Assembly: GCA_028752905.1 (NCBI GenBank)
Contig: JAQNBH010000010.1
Coordinates: 26,144,242 to 26,208,241 of the forward strand
Reading direction: 5' to 3'
Length of the DNA: 64,000 nucleotides
Source of the DNA: Cladorhizidae sp. MBARI D1340-BT2
Lineage: Eukaryota > Porifera > Demospongiae > Poecilosclerida > Cladorhizidae
A program made the translations under genes and the position numbers. A model generated the notes under the pieces. That model did not search any database and was not told the DNA's origin. It saw only the letters and a program-made list of their open reading frames with translations. Shown here in pieces: positions 21,720 to 31,149 of the stretch. Numbering within the stretch: the first letter of the stretch is position 1; the number at the start of each line of letters is the position of its first letter.

Positions 21720-22040
21720 AAAATTGCCGACTAATAATTCGAACTTCACTTTTTAATGTGCAAGTCTTTTTGTACCGTATTTATTCCATATTCACAATTA
21801 TTTACAATTATTTGAAAAATAAAGTTCATGCATTTAAACATGTTTGTATTTAAATTTTATAGACTCCATACCACCTGAAAAAAGTTAATGTCGAATTTTT
21901 CCAGTTAAACGGTACCGTTGAATCAACTATTTAATACATAGTGTTGTATATACTGGTTCCATTTTCCTTTCATCTACCAAATCTATAGGTGCACATATGG
22001 AGTTATGAAGATATGCTTTGGTGAAAACTATCTAGAACTT
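21720..22040. other. Non-coding stretch within the Ginger-like element
   Basis: AT-rich sequence between the integrase end and the Cys-rich exon. No motif is recognised. It is probably intronic or decayed linker. Confidence 0.4.
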
Positions 22041-22041
22041 T

Positions 22042-22283
22042 ATGGTGGAAACCTTCCACTCAAGATGGAGGGGTGACAAAATGATCCAAGATGGAGTGAC
22101 AAAAATTAATGATCTAGTGCTGTCACTCAGAGATGCAGCAAAGAAGTTGAACCCAACTAACGAGTTTGAAGTTGGTCGTTGCAGTTGCAAGGCTGGATGT
22201 CGAGGACAGAAACGTTCTTCTGTGACCAAGTGCACCTCCAAGTGTCACCGGGGGCTGCCATGTAGAAATTTCCTACTGGAGTG
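22042..22283 (+). pseudogene. Cys-rich domain exon of the Ginger-like element
   Basis: The reading SRWRGDKMIQDGVTKINDLV, then a Ser/Lys linker, leads to a dense Cys block: RCSCKAGCRGQKRS, TKCTSKCHRGLPC and CRNF. The layout C-x-C-x3-C ... C-x3-C-H-x4-C is typical of the Cys-rich module that follows integrase in sponge and cnidarian integrase/Ulp1 proteins I recognise. It probably binds zinc. Function is unknown. Confidence 0.7.
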
Positions 22284-22459
22284 ACCAGTTGTCTCGAGAT
22301 GAAAGGTGCTCATCAGTTATGTTCATCTTCAACTCTTCTGCTTTTTCAAGTTTGTAATGTACATGTATGCATAGCATAGTATAATAGTAGCCAATACATA
22401 AATGGAGGTGGGAAAACAAATGTCACGTCTGTTTTTCTATTCAATTCTTTTAGGATGGT

Positions 22460-23321
22460 GGAACAGTAAACATTGCGACAAGGACACTAATCCAGAAGAA
22501 ATGGCGGATCAAACGCAAGGTGACAGAAGAGACTCCCATGGGAATCGATCTTACGTCGACAAGCCCAGTACTGTCTAGCAATCTGCCGAACAAACTAGCG
22601 AAATGGGTTCAAATAGACTATGTCTCACTCTTAAGATCAAGGGATTGTGCTACACCCAACAGCTTGATTGATCTGACAATATTTTGGCAGCAGGACAGAA
22701 GCTCTTACAAAGGCAAACTCTGGCCTGTGGTCTACAACCACCTTGTCTAGAACAAATGTGTGCCTACAACATACAGAGAGAATTTATCCAGGTTGTAAAC
22801 ACTGGCCAAGGCCACTGGCTAATTGTCAGTACGGTTGGATCAATTGACGGAATGGTGAACGTTTATGACAGCATGTACATGAGTGTAAATGCACATGTGA
22901 AGTGTCAAGTGGCTGTGATTTTACACACCAACAGCAAAAGTTCACATTAAATTTTATAGATGTTCAATGTCAGAGTGGCACATGTGATTGTGGTTTATTT
23001 TCATTAGCAACATGTCTTGCTACTGGAATATCACCTGAGAAGCAGCAGTTCGATCAGCCTGCGATGAGGAAACACCTGTACAAGTTCATTGAGAAGGAAG
23101 AACTCACGATGTTCCCTGTCAAGAAAGAGAGACGTACATGTAGCAAGAAGCCTGTCCAGACGGTGAACCCAGTGGCTGTGTTCTGTGTATGCAGAATGCC
23201 CGAAGATAGTGATATGATCTCTTGGTAAAGAATGATACCACATCCTGTGTGTAGATGTACCGAAGGATGCTGTGGAATATATTAGTGTGACATGGTATTG
23301 CCGTCAATGTCAGCAATAAAT
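22460..23321 (+). pseudogene. Ulp1/C48-type cysteine protease with C-terminal PHD finger
   Basis: The protease core is readable in two overlapping frames. GQGHWLIVSTVGS supplies His, VNVYDSMYMS supplies Asp, and CQSGTCDCGLFSLATCLATG supplies the Gln and nucleophile Cys, in the order H-D-Q-C of SUMO/Ulp1-family proteases. Upstream pieces (22520-22750) are in a shifted frame. After the protease, VFCVCRMPEDSDMISW begins a PHD finger whose second half (WYHILCVDVPKDA, then TWYCRQCQQ before TAA at about 23319) is in a different frame after a stop near 23226. The reading breaks make this copy inactive. Ulp1-like domains are known in several DNA transposon families. Confidence 0.8.
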
Positions 23322-23549
23322 CATAGTGGTAGGGTAGCTATATAACTTGATTGTTTTACTTAATTTTGTTGTTTAAGTTTGATTTACCTGAATTGTGATT
23401 GTAACTTGTTATTGCACTGCTCAACTCACTGTTCAGAATAATTATTACATCTTATCTTATACTTCAGGGAGATCTGTCATCATTAATTTTAGTGCATTGA
23501 GAGCACTATGACTCTAGCCTGCTTAATGTTATCCAGCACACTCCATTGG

Positions 23550-23690
23550 ATTGGAAAGATCCGTGCAAAGCACGGAACATTATTTTCGTGCGCATTCAGT
23601 GGAATGGCACCCAAAAGGTTAATCCACGGTTTGGGTAGCGCATTCCATGGATTGGGCAGATCCGCAGAAAATATATGCGACAGGATTGGC
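23550..23690 (-). repeat. Right terminal region of the Ginger-like element, compound inverted repeat
   Basis: Two blocks match the left terminus in inverted orientation. An inner one (about 23535-23579, ending CCGTGCAAAGCACGGAACA) matches the first 46 bp of the left end. An outer one (23590-23667, ending GGATTGGGCAGATC) matches left positions of about 18648-18725. Each contains a hairpin: CCGTGC-AAA-GCACGG in the inner block, CCCAAA...TTTGGG in the outer block. The true right border is therefore uncertain between 23579 and about 23690. Confidence 0.65.
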
Positions 23691-25756
23691 CCTTATCCGG
23701 CAAAAGCTAGTTTTGAGCTAGGAGTAAAAATTGCTACTAGGTAAGGATCATGAAATTTTACTTTTTAGCGTCAGTGACATCTTGGGTCTTTCTTCTAACT
23801 TCCTACAAATTTTCAAGGCCTGGAAGCTCTTTTTTCTAGGCAAGCGTGCAGTTAGAAAAAGCTTACTAAAAAGAAGCTCAATTTGTCTACGAGCTGTGAA
23901 TGCTCTTTTGCACCTTGGTTGTGAAGATCAGCAATCTCTCTTGGAGGTCTTAGAGGACTATTTTTGTGCTCCTTGAGGAGATAGCTTGAGTGATGAAGAA
24001 GATGACAGTGACAAAGAAGAAGGTAATGACAGTTACCTATGTTCAAATAAGTGTAACCTTATAATAGGTCTAGATGCAAAACAATAAAGTGAATGTATGT
24101 GTGTGCACTTCTGTTATACAGGAGAATTCAACATAGGACAGGATGAGCTTGAAGAGGATTCGATCGTGGAGAGTTACAGAGAAGAGGATATCAATCACGA
24201 TGGCATTGTGGCTGAAGCTCTCAATCGATTGCCTTCTTCAATGTCCTCAAACATTCAATCTGCCTCTGACCCACAGGAACAGGTGGTGGTTACTTTCGAA
24301 CAGAAGACCTGTGGGTGCCTGAAGTGAAAGGGTAAGCCATGCTCTTCACAGTTTTCTGTAGAATACTTGGGTGATACTCGATCGTCATGTTTTGAGCTGC
24401 AGAAAAACGAACTAGACCTGTTCATTCTTGGGCAACTTTTAGCTTTGTCTAACAGTTGTAGTGGTGTTACCACAGACAATGGGAGTCCCACTCCTTGGGA
24501 GATAACACACACAGGTTATTGCCACCAAGGACAAGTTATTTGTGCAGCAACCTTTCATTTCCTTCATGGCATAGGTCAGAAACGTCTCGAGAATCTAGCT
24601 AAGGGAAAATGGAATTGTACCACGTGTGCATGGCAACTACCAGAGGTTGCCTAAACATACTTTGAGTTATTCAGTTCAAAATGTTGTAGCATTTCTGCTT
24701 AACTTTGATGACCAGCATGGCCTCCTTCTCCCAGGTAGAATTCCCAGATACAGCAGATCTGACATCAAGCTCCTACCTTCAAGTACGAGTAAACGCTGTA
24801 TTTGGAGAAAATATCCGAGTGCTGTTGAGCTCCTGGAATCTGCCATAAAAAGTGTGGCCTACACCACCTTCTGTCGACTTTGGAGGCCATTGCTTCCTTC
24901 CGTGGTTGTAATGAAACCAATGACTGATTTGTGTTGGCAGTGCCAGAAAAACAACACTGCCATTTTGAGGACTAGCAATAACACTGATGCAGTCAAATCT
25001 AAGGAATATGCAGATGCACTGGAACACCTCCGAATTATAAAACTGGAGCGATCCCTGTACAAGTCTTTGTGCGACCAATGCAAGGATGATGTCCTATCAT
25101 ATTTTACTGTTGGCAGCATGTTCCGACCCCCTCCTCTCAATCTCCTCCAAATTCACAACCCATTCGTGTCCATTATTCATTCGATTATGCCCAGCAGATT
25201 CACTTCCCATCGGATCCACTGCAACCAGGGCCATCTATTTTCTTACACCGAGGAAATGTGGTATTTTTGGTATTCATTGTGAAGCACTTCCTCGGCAAGT
25301 CAATTTCTTGACTGATGAGGTTGGAGATTGCTGCAAGGGTGCTAATTCTGTTGTCAGTCAACTGCACTACTTCTTTACCAACCATGGGATGGGAGAGAAG
25401 GAAGTTTTTTGGCACTGCGACAACTGTACTGGCCAAAATAATACCAGTTGTATGATGCAATACCTCTTATGGCGTGTCCTGACAAGACAGCACACAAAGA
25501 TTTATCTTTTCTAGTAGTTGGGCATACCAAATTTACACCTGACTGGTGCTTTGGCCTTTTTAAGAGGCTATTCAGGCGATCCAAGGTGGGTAACATCAAT
25601 GACATTAGCTAAAGTTGTGAACTCCTCAGCCCAGTGCAATGTTGCACAACTAGTTTGCAATGAAGATGGTTTAACTATAGTGCCAACTTGCAACTGGACA
25701 GATTTCTTCATTCCACATGTGAGGAAGCTTTAAGGATTAAGCGTTTCCATCATTTT

Positions 25757-26180
25757 ATGTTTGACGCAGCTGATCCAGGTGCAGTCACAGTCAAGGTGCA
25801 GGCTTACGGATGAAATCAGGATTGTTCTCTTGAAGGATCACTGGCAACCAGGTTATGACATGCCTAATGTTGTTGTACCAAAAGGCCTTTCAACACAACG
25901 AGAATGGTATTTGTTTGACCAGATCAGACAATTCTGCCCCGATGAGTCAAAAGACATTACTTGTCCAGATGTTTGACGCAGCTGATCCAGGTGCAGTCAC
26001 AGTCAAGGTGCAGGCTTACGGATAAAATCAGGATTGTTCTCTTGAAGGATCACTGGCAACCAGGTTATGACATGCCTAATGTTGTTGTACAAGAAAGGCC
26101 TTTCAACACAACGAGAATGGTATTTGTTTGACCAGATCAGACAATTCTGCCCCGATGAGTCAGAAGATATTACTTGTCCG
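25757..26180 (+). repeat. 212-bp tandem duplication inside the transposase-like gene
   Basis: 25757-25968 and 25969-26180 are near-identical direct copies beginning ATGTTTGACGCAGCTGATCC. They differ at a few positions (GGATGA/GGATAA, CCAAAAGG/CAAGAAAGG, CATTAC/TATTAC). 212 is not a multiple of three, so the duplication itself shifts the frame. Confidence 0.95.
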
Positions 26181-26255
26181 GAACCATTGGTTCCTAGGCC
26201 GAGCAGTCGTGAGTGCAACACCTGAAGTTGAGTACGAGACATTATCTGTACCACA

Positions 26256-26346
26256 TACCAAAAAATGCAGCAACTGCAAAAAGACAGGACATAACAACAG
26301 GTCATGCCCAGCCAAGCAATACACTTGTAATGTGTGTATAGCCTAG
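26256..26346 (+). pseudogene. CCHC zinc-knuckle terminus
   Basis: The reading KKCSNCKKTGHNNRSCPAKQ gives a C-x2-C-x4-H-x4-C knuckle close to a stop at 26344. It is probably the C-terminal end of the preceding transposase-like protein, since it follows in the same orientation within 80 bp of the duplicated segment. It could be a separate TE fragment. Confidence 0.6.
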
Positions 26347-26919
26347 GGGATGAAGGACAACAAAGTTATGGACATTTACATAAACTATGATAAAATAGGC
26401 AATTACTGGCCATAAGGCTTGACATCCAATCCAACAACCATTTTCCCCACACTAATTATGTGTGTGTACCCTAAAAGCTTCCGTCTATCCACTGAATGCC
26501 CCCCCCCCCAAAAAAAAAAATTCCTATAACTTCCATGGAACCAGAACATCCTTCAAAAATGGCTTCACAACTTACCTTGTGACCCTCAAACCATTCTTTG
26601 TAACTTCTTGCCTCTGCCTCATCTTCAGGTATTCGCGTGCAGGCTTGACAGAACTTAGACATTAGACTTTAAAACTTCTCCAGTGTCCCAAGACATCACA
26701 GCAACACCATAATTTGATTTGTGGCCCTGTCTATGCCATGTGCCATTAACAGTAACACTAACATCAATGATGTCTTCATGCCCAGCCATATTTTTTAAAA
26801 AGCAAAAAATAATAATGGTGGAACTAAGAGGGGGCAACATATCCATGACTACAGTGATGTCATCCAGACCAGAAGGGCTAATTCCAGCAATGCGAGCACC
26901 CAGTACTGACTAGATATTG
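26347..26919. other. Spacer with a C10/A11 homopolymer pair
   Basis: No gene is recognised. At 26500-26520 about ten C are followed directly by about eleven A. The rest is plain sequence up to the Merlin terminus. Confidence 0.5.
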
Positions 26920-27003
26920 GGTACAATTGCAGTTTAGGGGCCACAATTGGCGTTGCGTGAATTTCCGCGCATTCTACCATCCGCGCACCCGCCTTCCACG
27001 TAA
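26920..27003. repeat. Merlin left TIR
   Basis: GGTACAATTGCAGTTTAGGG at the outer edge. It includes CCATCCGCGCACCCGCCTTCC at the inner edge. Confidence 0.95.
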
Positions 27004-27058
27004 ATTGCCGTGCATAACATTTTTTAAACAATAAGAATTATTATGATACAATAATAAA

Positions 27059-28074
27059 TTAAACTTTGTAAACATCTGAAATATGATTAATAATTTGTGC
27101 AAATGGAGTCCCTTTGCCATACTTTCTCCTCCACACATATTCTATAAGGTACCCTTCCAAGAGGGGCTTGCTGGTGCCATGAAGCTTCATCTTCCTCTTG
27201 GCATTTGTCCATGTACCCTCGATGGATTGGGTGTATGCACCAGTGACAGGGTCAACAAAATGCTGAGAATGGTTGACTGTTAGGTGTGTATACCCAACTT
27301 GACTGAGACTCGTATAGGCTCTCCATTCATCCGTGTGAATCTCTGTGCCAGGAAGCACATACCTCTGGATTACAGGGATGAGTGTGTTGGCATCACGGCA
27401 AGGCACAACAGCTAGAAACACTTTATCAGTGCCACGTTCTACTCCTCCTAGGACCCACTTCCCATTTGTGATTCGGCCCCTGTTGTATTTTCTTTTGCCA
27501 AATTTAGCTTCATCAATTTCCACAACAGTGCCTGGACCTCCAAGCATGTCGGGATGACTGTCAATATATTGGGCACACACCTGTAAAGAGTGAGGGCAAT
27601 GAAGTATAATGGATTTATTATTATTATTATTATTATTACCTCTCGTAGGAAGTGGCACCAGTCAACACCTGTGTGTTCAGCGATCCCAACCCACTTCCTA
27701 ATCTTAATCTGCTGGATTTCCTCTGCCCACAGATAGGTAATCTCTAGGATCTTCTCCAGCGACAGATGACTGCCTTCAAACCATGAAGCATGCCGAATGG
27801 ACCTCTTCTTCCGGCACTTTCTGTCTGGGCACCTCCACCTGCATAAACAGGGTTGTATTATTCTCTGTCTCATGTTTATAGCTGCACTGTACCTGTACCC
27901 ATCTGTTTCGGTTACATTCTCCCATCCCATAGCTCCTCCACACCCATGACAAGGCATAGAGCGAGCCAGAAGCCCATGCTGCTTGCACCAAGTGATTATG
28001 GTGTCTGTATCAACTAAAACCTCTCTCAACAAGCGCTTGTAAGACCAATAGGTCAGTGGTAGTGCTATAGACAT
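27059..28074 (-). CDS. Merlin transposase, three exons, 300 aa
   Basis: Exon 1 is 28074-27893, exon 2 is 27838-27640, exon 3 is 27580-27059. The introns (27839-27892, 54 bp; 27581-27639, 59 bp) both have GT...AG ends, and joining them keeps one frame of 300 codons plus stop. The N-terminal half holds a zinc-ribbon-like set (PCHGCGG, then RWRCPDRKCRKK formed across the first junction) and HLSLEKILEITYLWA. Exon 3 holds the ISXO2-like DDE domain: VVEIDEAKFGKRKYN (Asp), EIHTDEWRAYTSL (Asp) and QSIEGTWTNAKRKMK (Glu). The size is usual for Merlin transposases. Cut-and-paste activity is expected from the family. The intact frame suggests recent activity, but that is inference. Confidence 0.88.
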
Positions 28075-28123
28075 TCTTCCGCTAATAAGTAAGACAGTCC
28101 TATAGATTCTCCCGCTAAAACCA

Positions 28124-28208
28124 TGTGCGCGGAAGGCGGGTGCGCGGATGGTGGAATGCGCGGAAATTCACACGACGCCAATTGTGGCCCCTAAACTGCA
28201 ATTGTACC
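28124..28208. repeat. Merlin right TIR
   Basis: Reverse complement of the left TIR, ending CCTAAACTGCAATTGTACC. Confidence 0.95.
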
Positions 28209-28216
28209 GGATGTTG

Positions 28217-28990
28217 GGCTTCTATGTCTTTAGTGCTACCACAATTTGAACAAAAAGTAAAAAGATGACACACCATGCCTACCCTACGGGAACATTTTTC
28301 CTTCAGTTGTAAGGGAGCTTGGCTACACATTGAATGCACTTATTACTATCTGTCAAGCATCTAAGTCATTACTCTTACCCAGTTCTCCCACAACACCACT
28401 CTAGTCCGAAGAAGTAGAGCCAGTAGATCCAGTATAGCAACACCCCAGAAGAAGCTGAACGAACCAAGACAGCGAACTTCTTCCTAGTCAAGGAACTGGC
28501 CTCTCTTCAGACATTTTCAATTGATTGCAAGGTAAGTGAAGATTCAGCGCTACAGGATCCAAGAGACTCACTAACAAAGGAAGGAAACAGCAAGTAACTT
28601 TTTAGTCCAGAGATAACTTGCCTGATGCGGCTACTTTAACAGGATCAACAACAGCCGCTAGCGGGATTTTCTTGTGGTCCTTCTCACTCTTCACTACTTG
28701 GCGTTCGTTGTTTCTCCTTTCTCTTCCCCAGTTCCCACCTTTCCAGCAATTCTTGATTTAAAAAAAAAAGCGCGATCTCAAAAAAAATGTGCCGGTTGCG
28801 CAGTACACCCCCGCCTGGTCAATTCGCATTGCACAAATGACTGGTAAGGTTGTACGTGAAATTGGCTACATAAAAAGTGTGGGGTTGGCTGACCGCCCGA
28901 CTGTCCAGAAAGAACCTCTTTCGAACGTGAAATGAAATGAACAATATGCACTGTATAAAATGGCTATATCTTCTGATAGAAGTATTTTCT
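28217..28990. other. Unassigned spacer
   Basis: No gene is recognised. A(10) and A(8) runs occur at about 28760-28790. The left border of the following hAT relic may lie here, but no matching CAG terminus is found. Confidence 0.4.
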
Positions 28991-30884
28991 TGCTCTGAAA
29001 CTTGAAACTCAACCTGCAGACACATTATCAACACTTTTGGGCCCCCAAAAACTTAAAAAACAAACATTTTCAGCCCTCTTCCCCTCTTAAGCGTAAGAAG
29101 TCCTTCCAAGATGCAGTGATAATAAAAGAGGCCTTCGTTGAGGCAGCTGACTCGTTTCGGGACATTAAAAACAAACCAGAATTATTATCTTCAATCAAAG
29201 CTCTTCAAGCTATCAAGAAGTACAGTTATATACACGGCCATTGTGAAGTAATGGCCGATGATTTGACACAGCAGCTTTGGAAGGACATTGCGGACTGCGA
29301 GTGTTTCTCATAGCGAGTCTACGGACATAAGTGATACAGTCCAATTGTGCATTTTTATTTGGATGGTGTTTACAGATATGACTGCAAAAGAGGAGCTGTG
29401 TCCATAAAAGAACACACGCGGGGAGAGTACATTTTTCAGTCTTTCAAAAACTTTATCTGAGGAAACCAGCTCCTGGTGTATAAATTGATGTCGGACGGTG
29501 GCCCGCAATGGGCCGCTTGAATGGATTTTACCAAGTGCAGGGAGAACGATGCTTTTCCCAACTTCCTTAATGATTTAATCTTGATATTGCTGAGGCCATC
29601 ACATATATAGTACAGCACAGTGTGAAACTATTTAGTAACTAACCTAATAACAATCTATATTAAAAAAGATCAACAGTTAATAAAATTACCACTGCATAAT
29701 ACACCAACAAGCGTTATGTACAAAAATGCAAAGAGATAATGGATGTGGCAATGAAAATTTCCTGTTCTATTCGAGCGAGATCTCTTCAAAGACGGCTGAT
29801 CTGGAGGAGACTGACTGCGGAACTACTCTGACCTCTTGCTATATACACATTGACGTGAGATGGCTTATTAGGGGGAAATTCCTGCAGAGATTTCGAGAGC
29901 TCTGTCTGGAAATAAGGGAGTTTCTCCTTGTCATTAAAAATGCAGAATACAAGCCGATCATCAGTGGCTGCTGGACTTGGCATTTTTAACCGATCTGACC
30001 AACATGTTGAATGAGCTTATTTTAGAGCTGCAAGGAAAAGACAAAAACGTGGTCAATATGATCAGCTCAGTTAATGCTTTCAAACGAAAAATGCAACTTC
30101 TGTCCTCAAAGCTGCAGCGCCATGATTTGGGGAACTTTCAAAACCTGCATCAGAGCTGGAGACTCAAGGGATGGCATGTGCACAACTTCACAGTGCGCGC
30201 TATATACGCAGAGCAGATTGAAAATTGTCTGTCAGATTTTGACAAACTGTTTCAAAACTTTGCTTTACTCGAGCCAATTGCTACATTTATGTGGTACCCA
30301 TTTAGGGAAGATATGGAGCTTGATTCGCTCGCATCAAAAATTGCCACACTGTTTCACCTGAACTCATCTGCAGTGGAGGACGAGATGTTGACACTACAGG
30401 CTGACATTCAGCTGAAGTCCAGGGCTCATGGACAGTTTAGGAACTTACTCACAGAGGAAAAGTACCCAAACATGAGGAAATGTGCTACCTCCTTGACTGC
30501 ATTATTGGGCTCTACTTATTTATGCGAGTCAGCCTTTTCCCGCATGAAGATTATTAAGTCCAAGTACCATTCCACCGTGAACGATGATCATTTGGAAGCC
30601 TTCTTGAGGCTGGCTACTGCAGTCACTGTTCGGACTATGCAACCCTGGCTGACTCCATTCAGTGCAAGTCATCAGAGTAAGGTAGTGCCTATAAATGTAT
30701 TCAATTGTATTGTGCCGTAAGGGTTCATGCAGTGATGCAAGGTACGCTAACGTATATTGTATATATAAAGTATACTCAGTACATATATAAATAAATATAC
30801 TTAGCATTTTTTAATACAGGTAGATCATTTTGACCTGGTCATTTTAAAAGTTGCTCGCAAGCCAAAAATGTGTGGGCACCCCTG
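28991..30884 (+). mobile_element. hAT relic (GTF2IRD2/EPM2AIP1-like transposase), left end not found
   Basis: The right border ends GTGGGCACCCCTG at 30884, the reverse complement of a typical hAT terminus. No matching left terminus is visible, so the element is truncated or its left end is diverged. The coding direction is plus. Confidence 0.75.
29002..30720 (+). pseudogene. hAT transposase of GTF2IRD2/EPM2AIP1-like type
   Basis: A 5' piece at 29002-29313 reads SPLKRKKSFQDAVIIKEAFV to IADCECFS. Between 29330 and 29975 the protein continues in alternating frames with stops (FTDMTAKEEL, FQSFKNF, INLYTR-like region, EIMDVAMKIS, IDVRWLIRGKFLQRFREL). The 3' piece at 29977-30720 is one long frame: FLTDLTNMLNELILELQGKD, VVNMISSVNAFKRKMQLLSS, FALLEPIATFMWYPFREDME, and the dimerisation end YLCESAFSRMKIIKSKYHST. 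These blocks match the transposases related to human GTF2IRD2 and EPM2AIP1. Inactive. Confidence 0.9.
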
Positions 30885-31149
30885 AACTAGATGCTCTAAC
30901 CTTCATTAGATATGTGGACACCTTGCCTCCAAAAGTTATGTCACATCATAGTGGAGCATTGAAATGTTCCCAAATTTGAAAAATCAAATCATGCCTGGTT
31001 TGTGCTATTTGCCTGAGGAGTTTGGCCAGTCTAGTTTATGTCCATCTGCTGCTGCCCAGGGTCTCGTCAACCATCATCATTGTCTAGCTCTTGGCGTCTA
31101 GCTCCAGAGCTGCTGGATAGAGCCAGTTTTCTCCATAACATGAGGTGCT

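Larger units (their letters stand above)
18629..23690 (+). mobile_element. Ginger-like DNA transposon (integrase, Cys-rich, Ulp1 protease, PHD), decayed
   Basis: A block of about 80 bp at 18640-18720 (GATCTGCCCAATCCATGGAA...) recurs inverted at 23590-23667, with coding sequence starting about 40 bp inside the left copy and stopping about 270 bp inside the right. Between them lie, in order, an integrase of retroviral fold, a Cys-rich domain, a C48/Ulp1-type protease and a PHD finger. An integrase gene in a TIR-flanked element without RT is the Ginger architecture. Similar integrase proteins are annotated in animals as KRAB-A domain-containing protein 2-like. No clean target duplication is visible. 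Stops and frameshifts show decay. Confidence 0.75.
23830..26346 (+). pseudogene. Uncharacterised transposase-like gene (multi-copy metazoan family, HxDNCxGQN motif)
   Basis: Colinear fragments on the plus strand read as follows. SSICLRAVNALLHLGCEDQQ with an acidic tail (23870-24030). GEFNIGQDELEEDSIVESYR to TFEQKTCGCLK (24121-24327). CSSQFSVEYLG and LDLFILGQLLALSNS (24343-24460). TGYCHQGQVICAATFHFLHG (24511-24580). QRLPKHTLSYSVQNVVAFLL, LLLPGRIPRYSRSDIKLLPS and VVMKPMTDLCWQCQKN (24640-24960). HYSFDYAQQIHFPSD (about 25170-25210). FFLTPRKCGIFGIHCEALPR, HCDNCTGQNN and VVGHTKFTPDWCFGLFKR (25240-25570). FHHFMFDAADPGAVTV (about 25745-25795). The Asp in FDYAQ and the D in HCDN suggest an RNase H-like (DDE) fold. 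I believe the domain is catalogued as a DUF (possibly DUF7869). Stops and frameshifts break it, and introns may add gaps. Confidence 0.7.
26920..28208 (-). mobile_element. Merlin (IS1016/ISXO2-type) DNA transposon, apparently intact
   Basis: Long terminal inverted repeats of about 80-85 bp: 26920-27003 begins GGTACAATTGCAGTTTAGGG and 28124-28208 is its near-perfect reverse complement. Differences are a few substitutions and a small indel around TTGCGTG/CGTGTG. The adjacent 8-bp flanks AGATATTG (26912-26919) and GGATGTTG (28209-28216) match at six of eight positions, fitting a Merlin-type 8-bp target duplication with later change. The single gene inside reads through without a stop once two short introns are removed. 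Length is 1289 bp. Confidence 0.93.

Noticed and set aside
26920..28208. Bacterial IS (ISXO2/IS1595) contamination
   Set aside because: Two short GT-AG introns, 85-bp TIRs and embedding among metazoan TEs fit Merlin. A bacterial IS would be intron-free.
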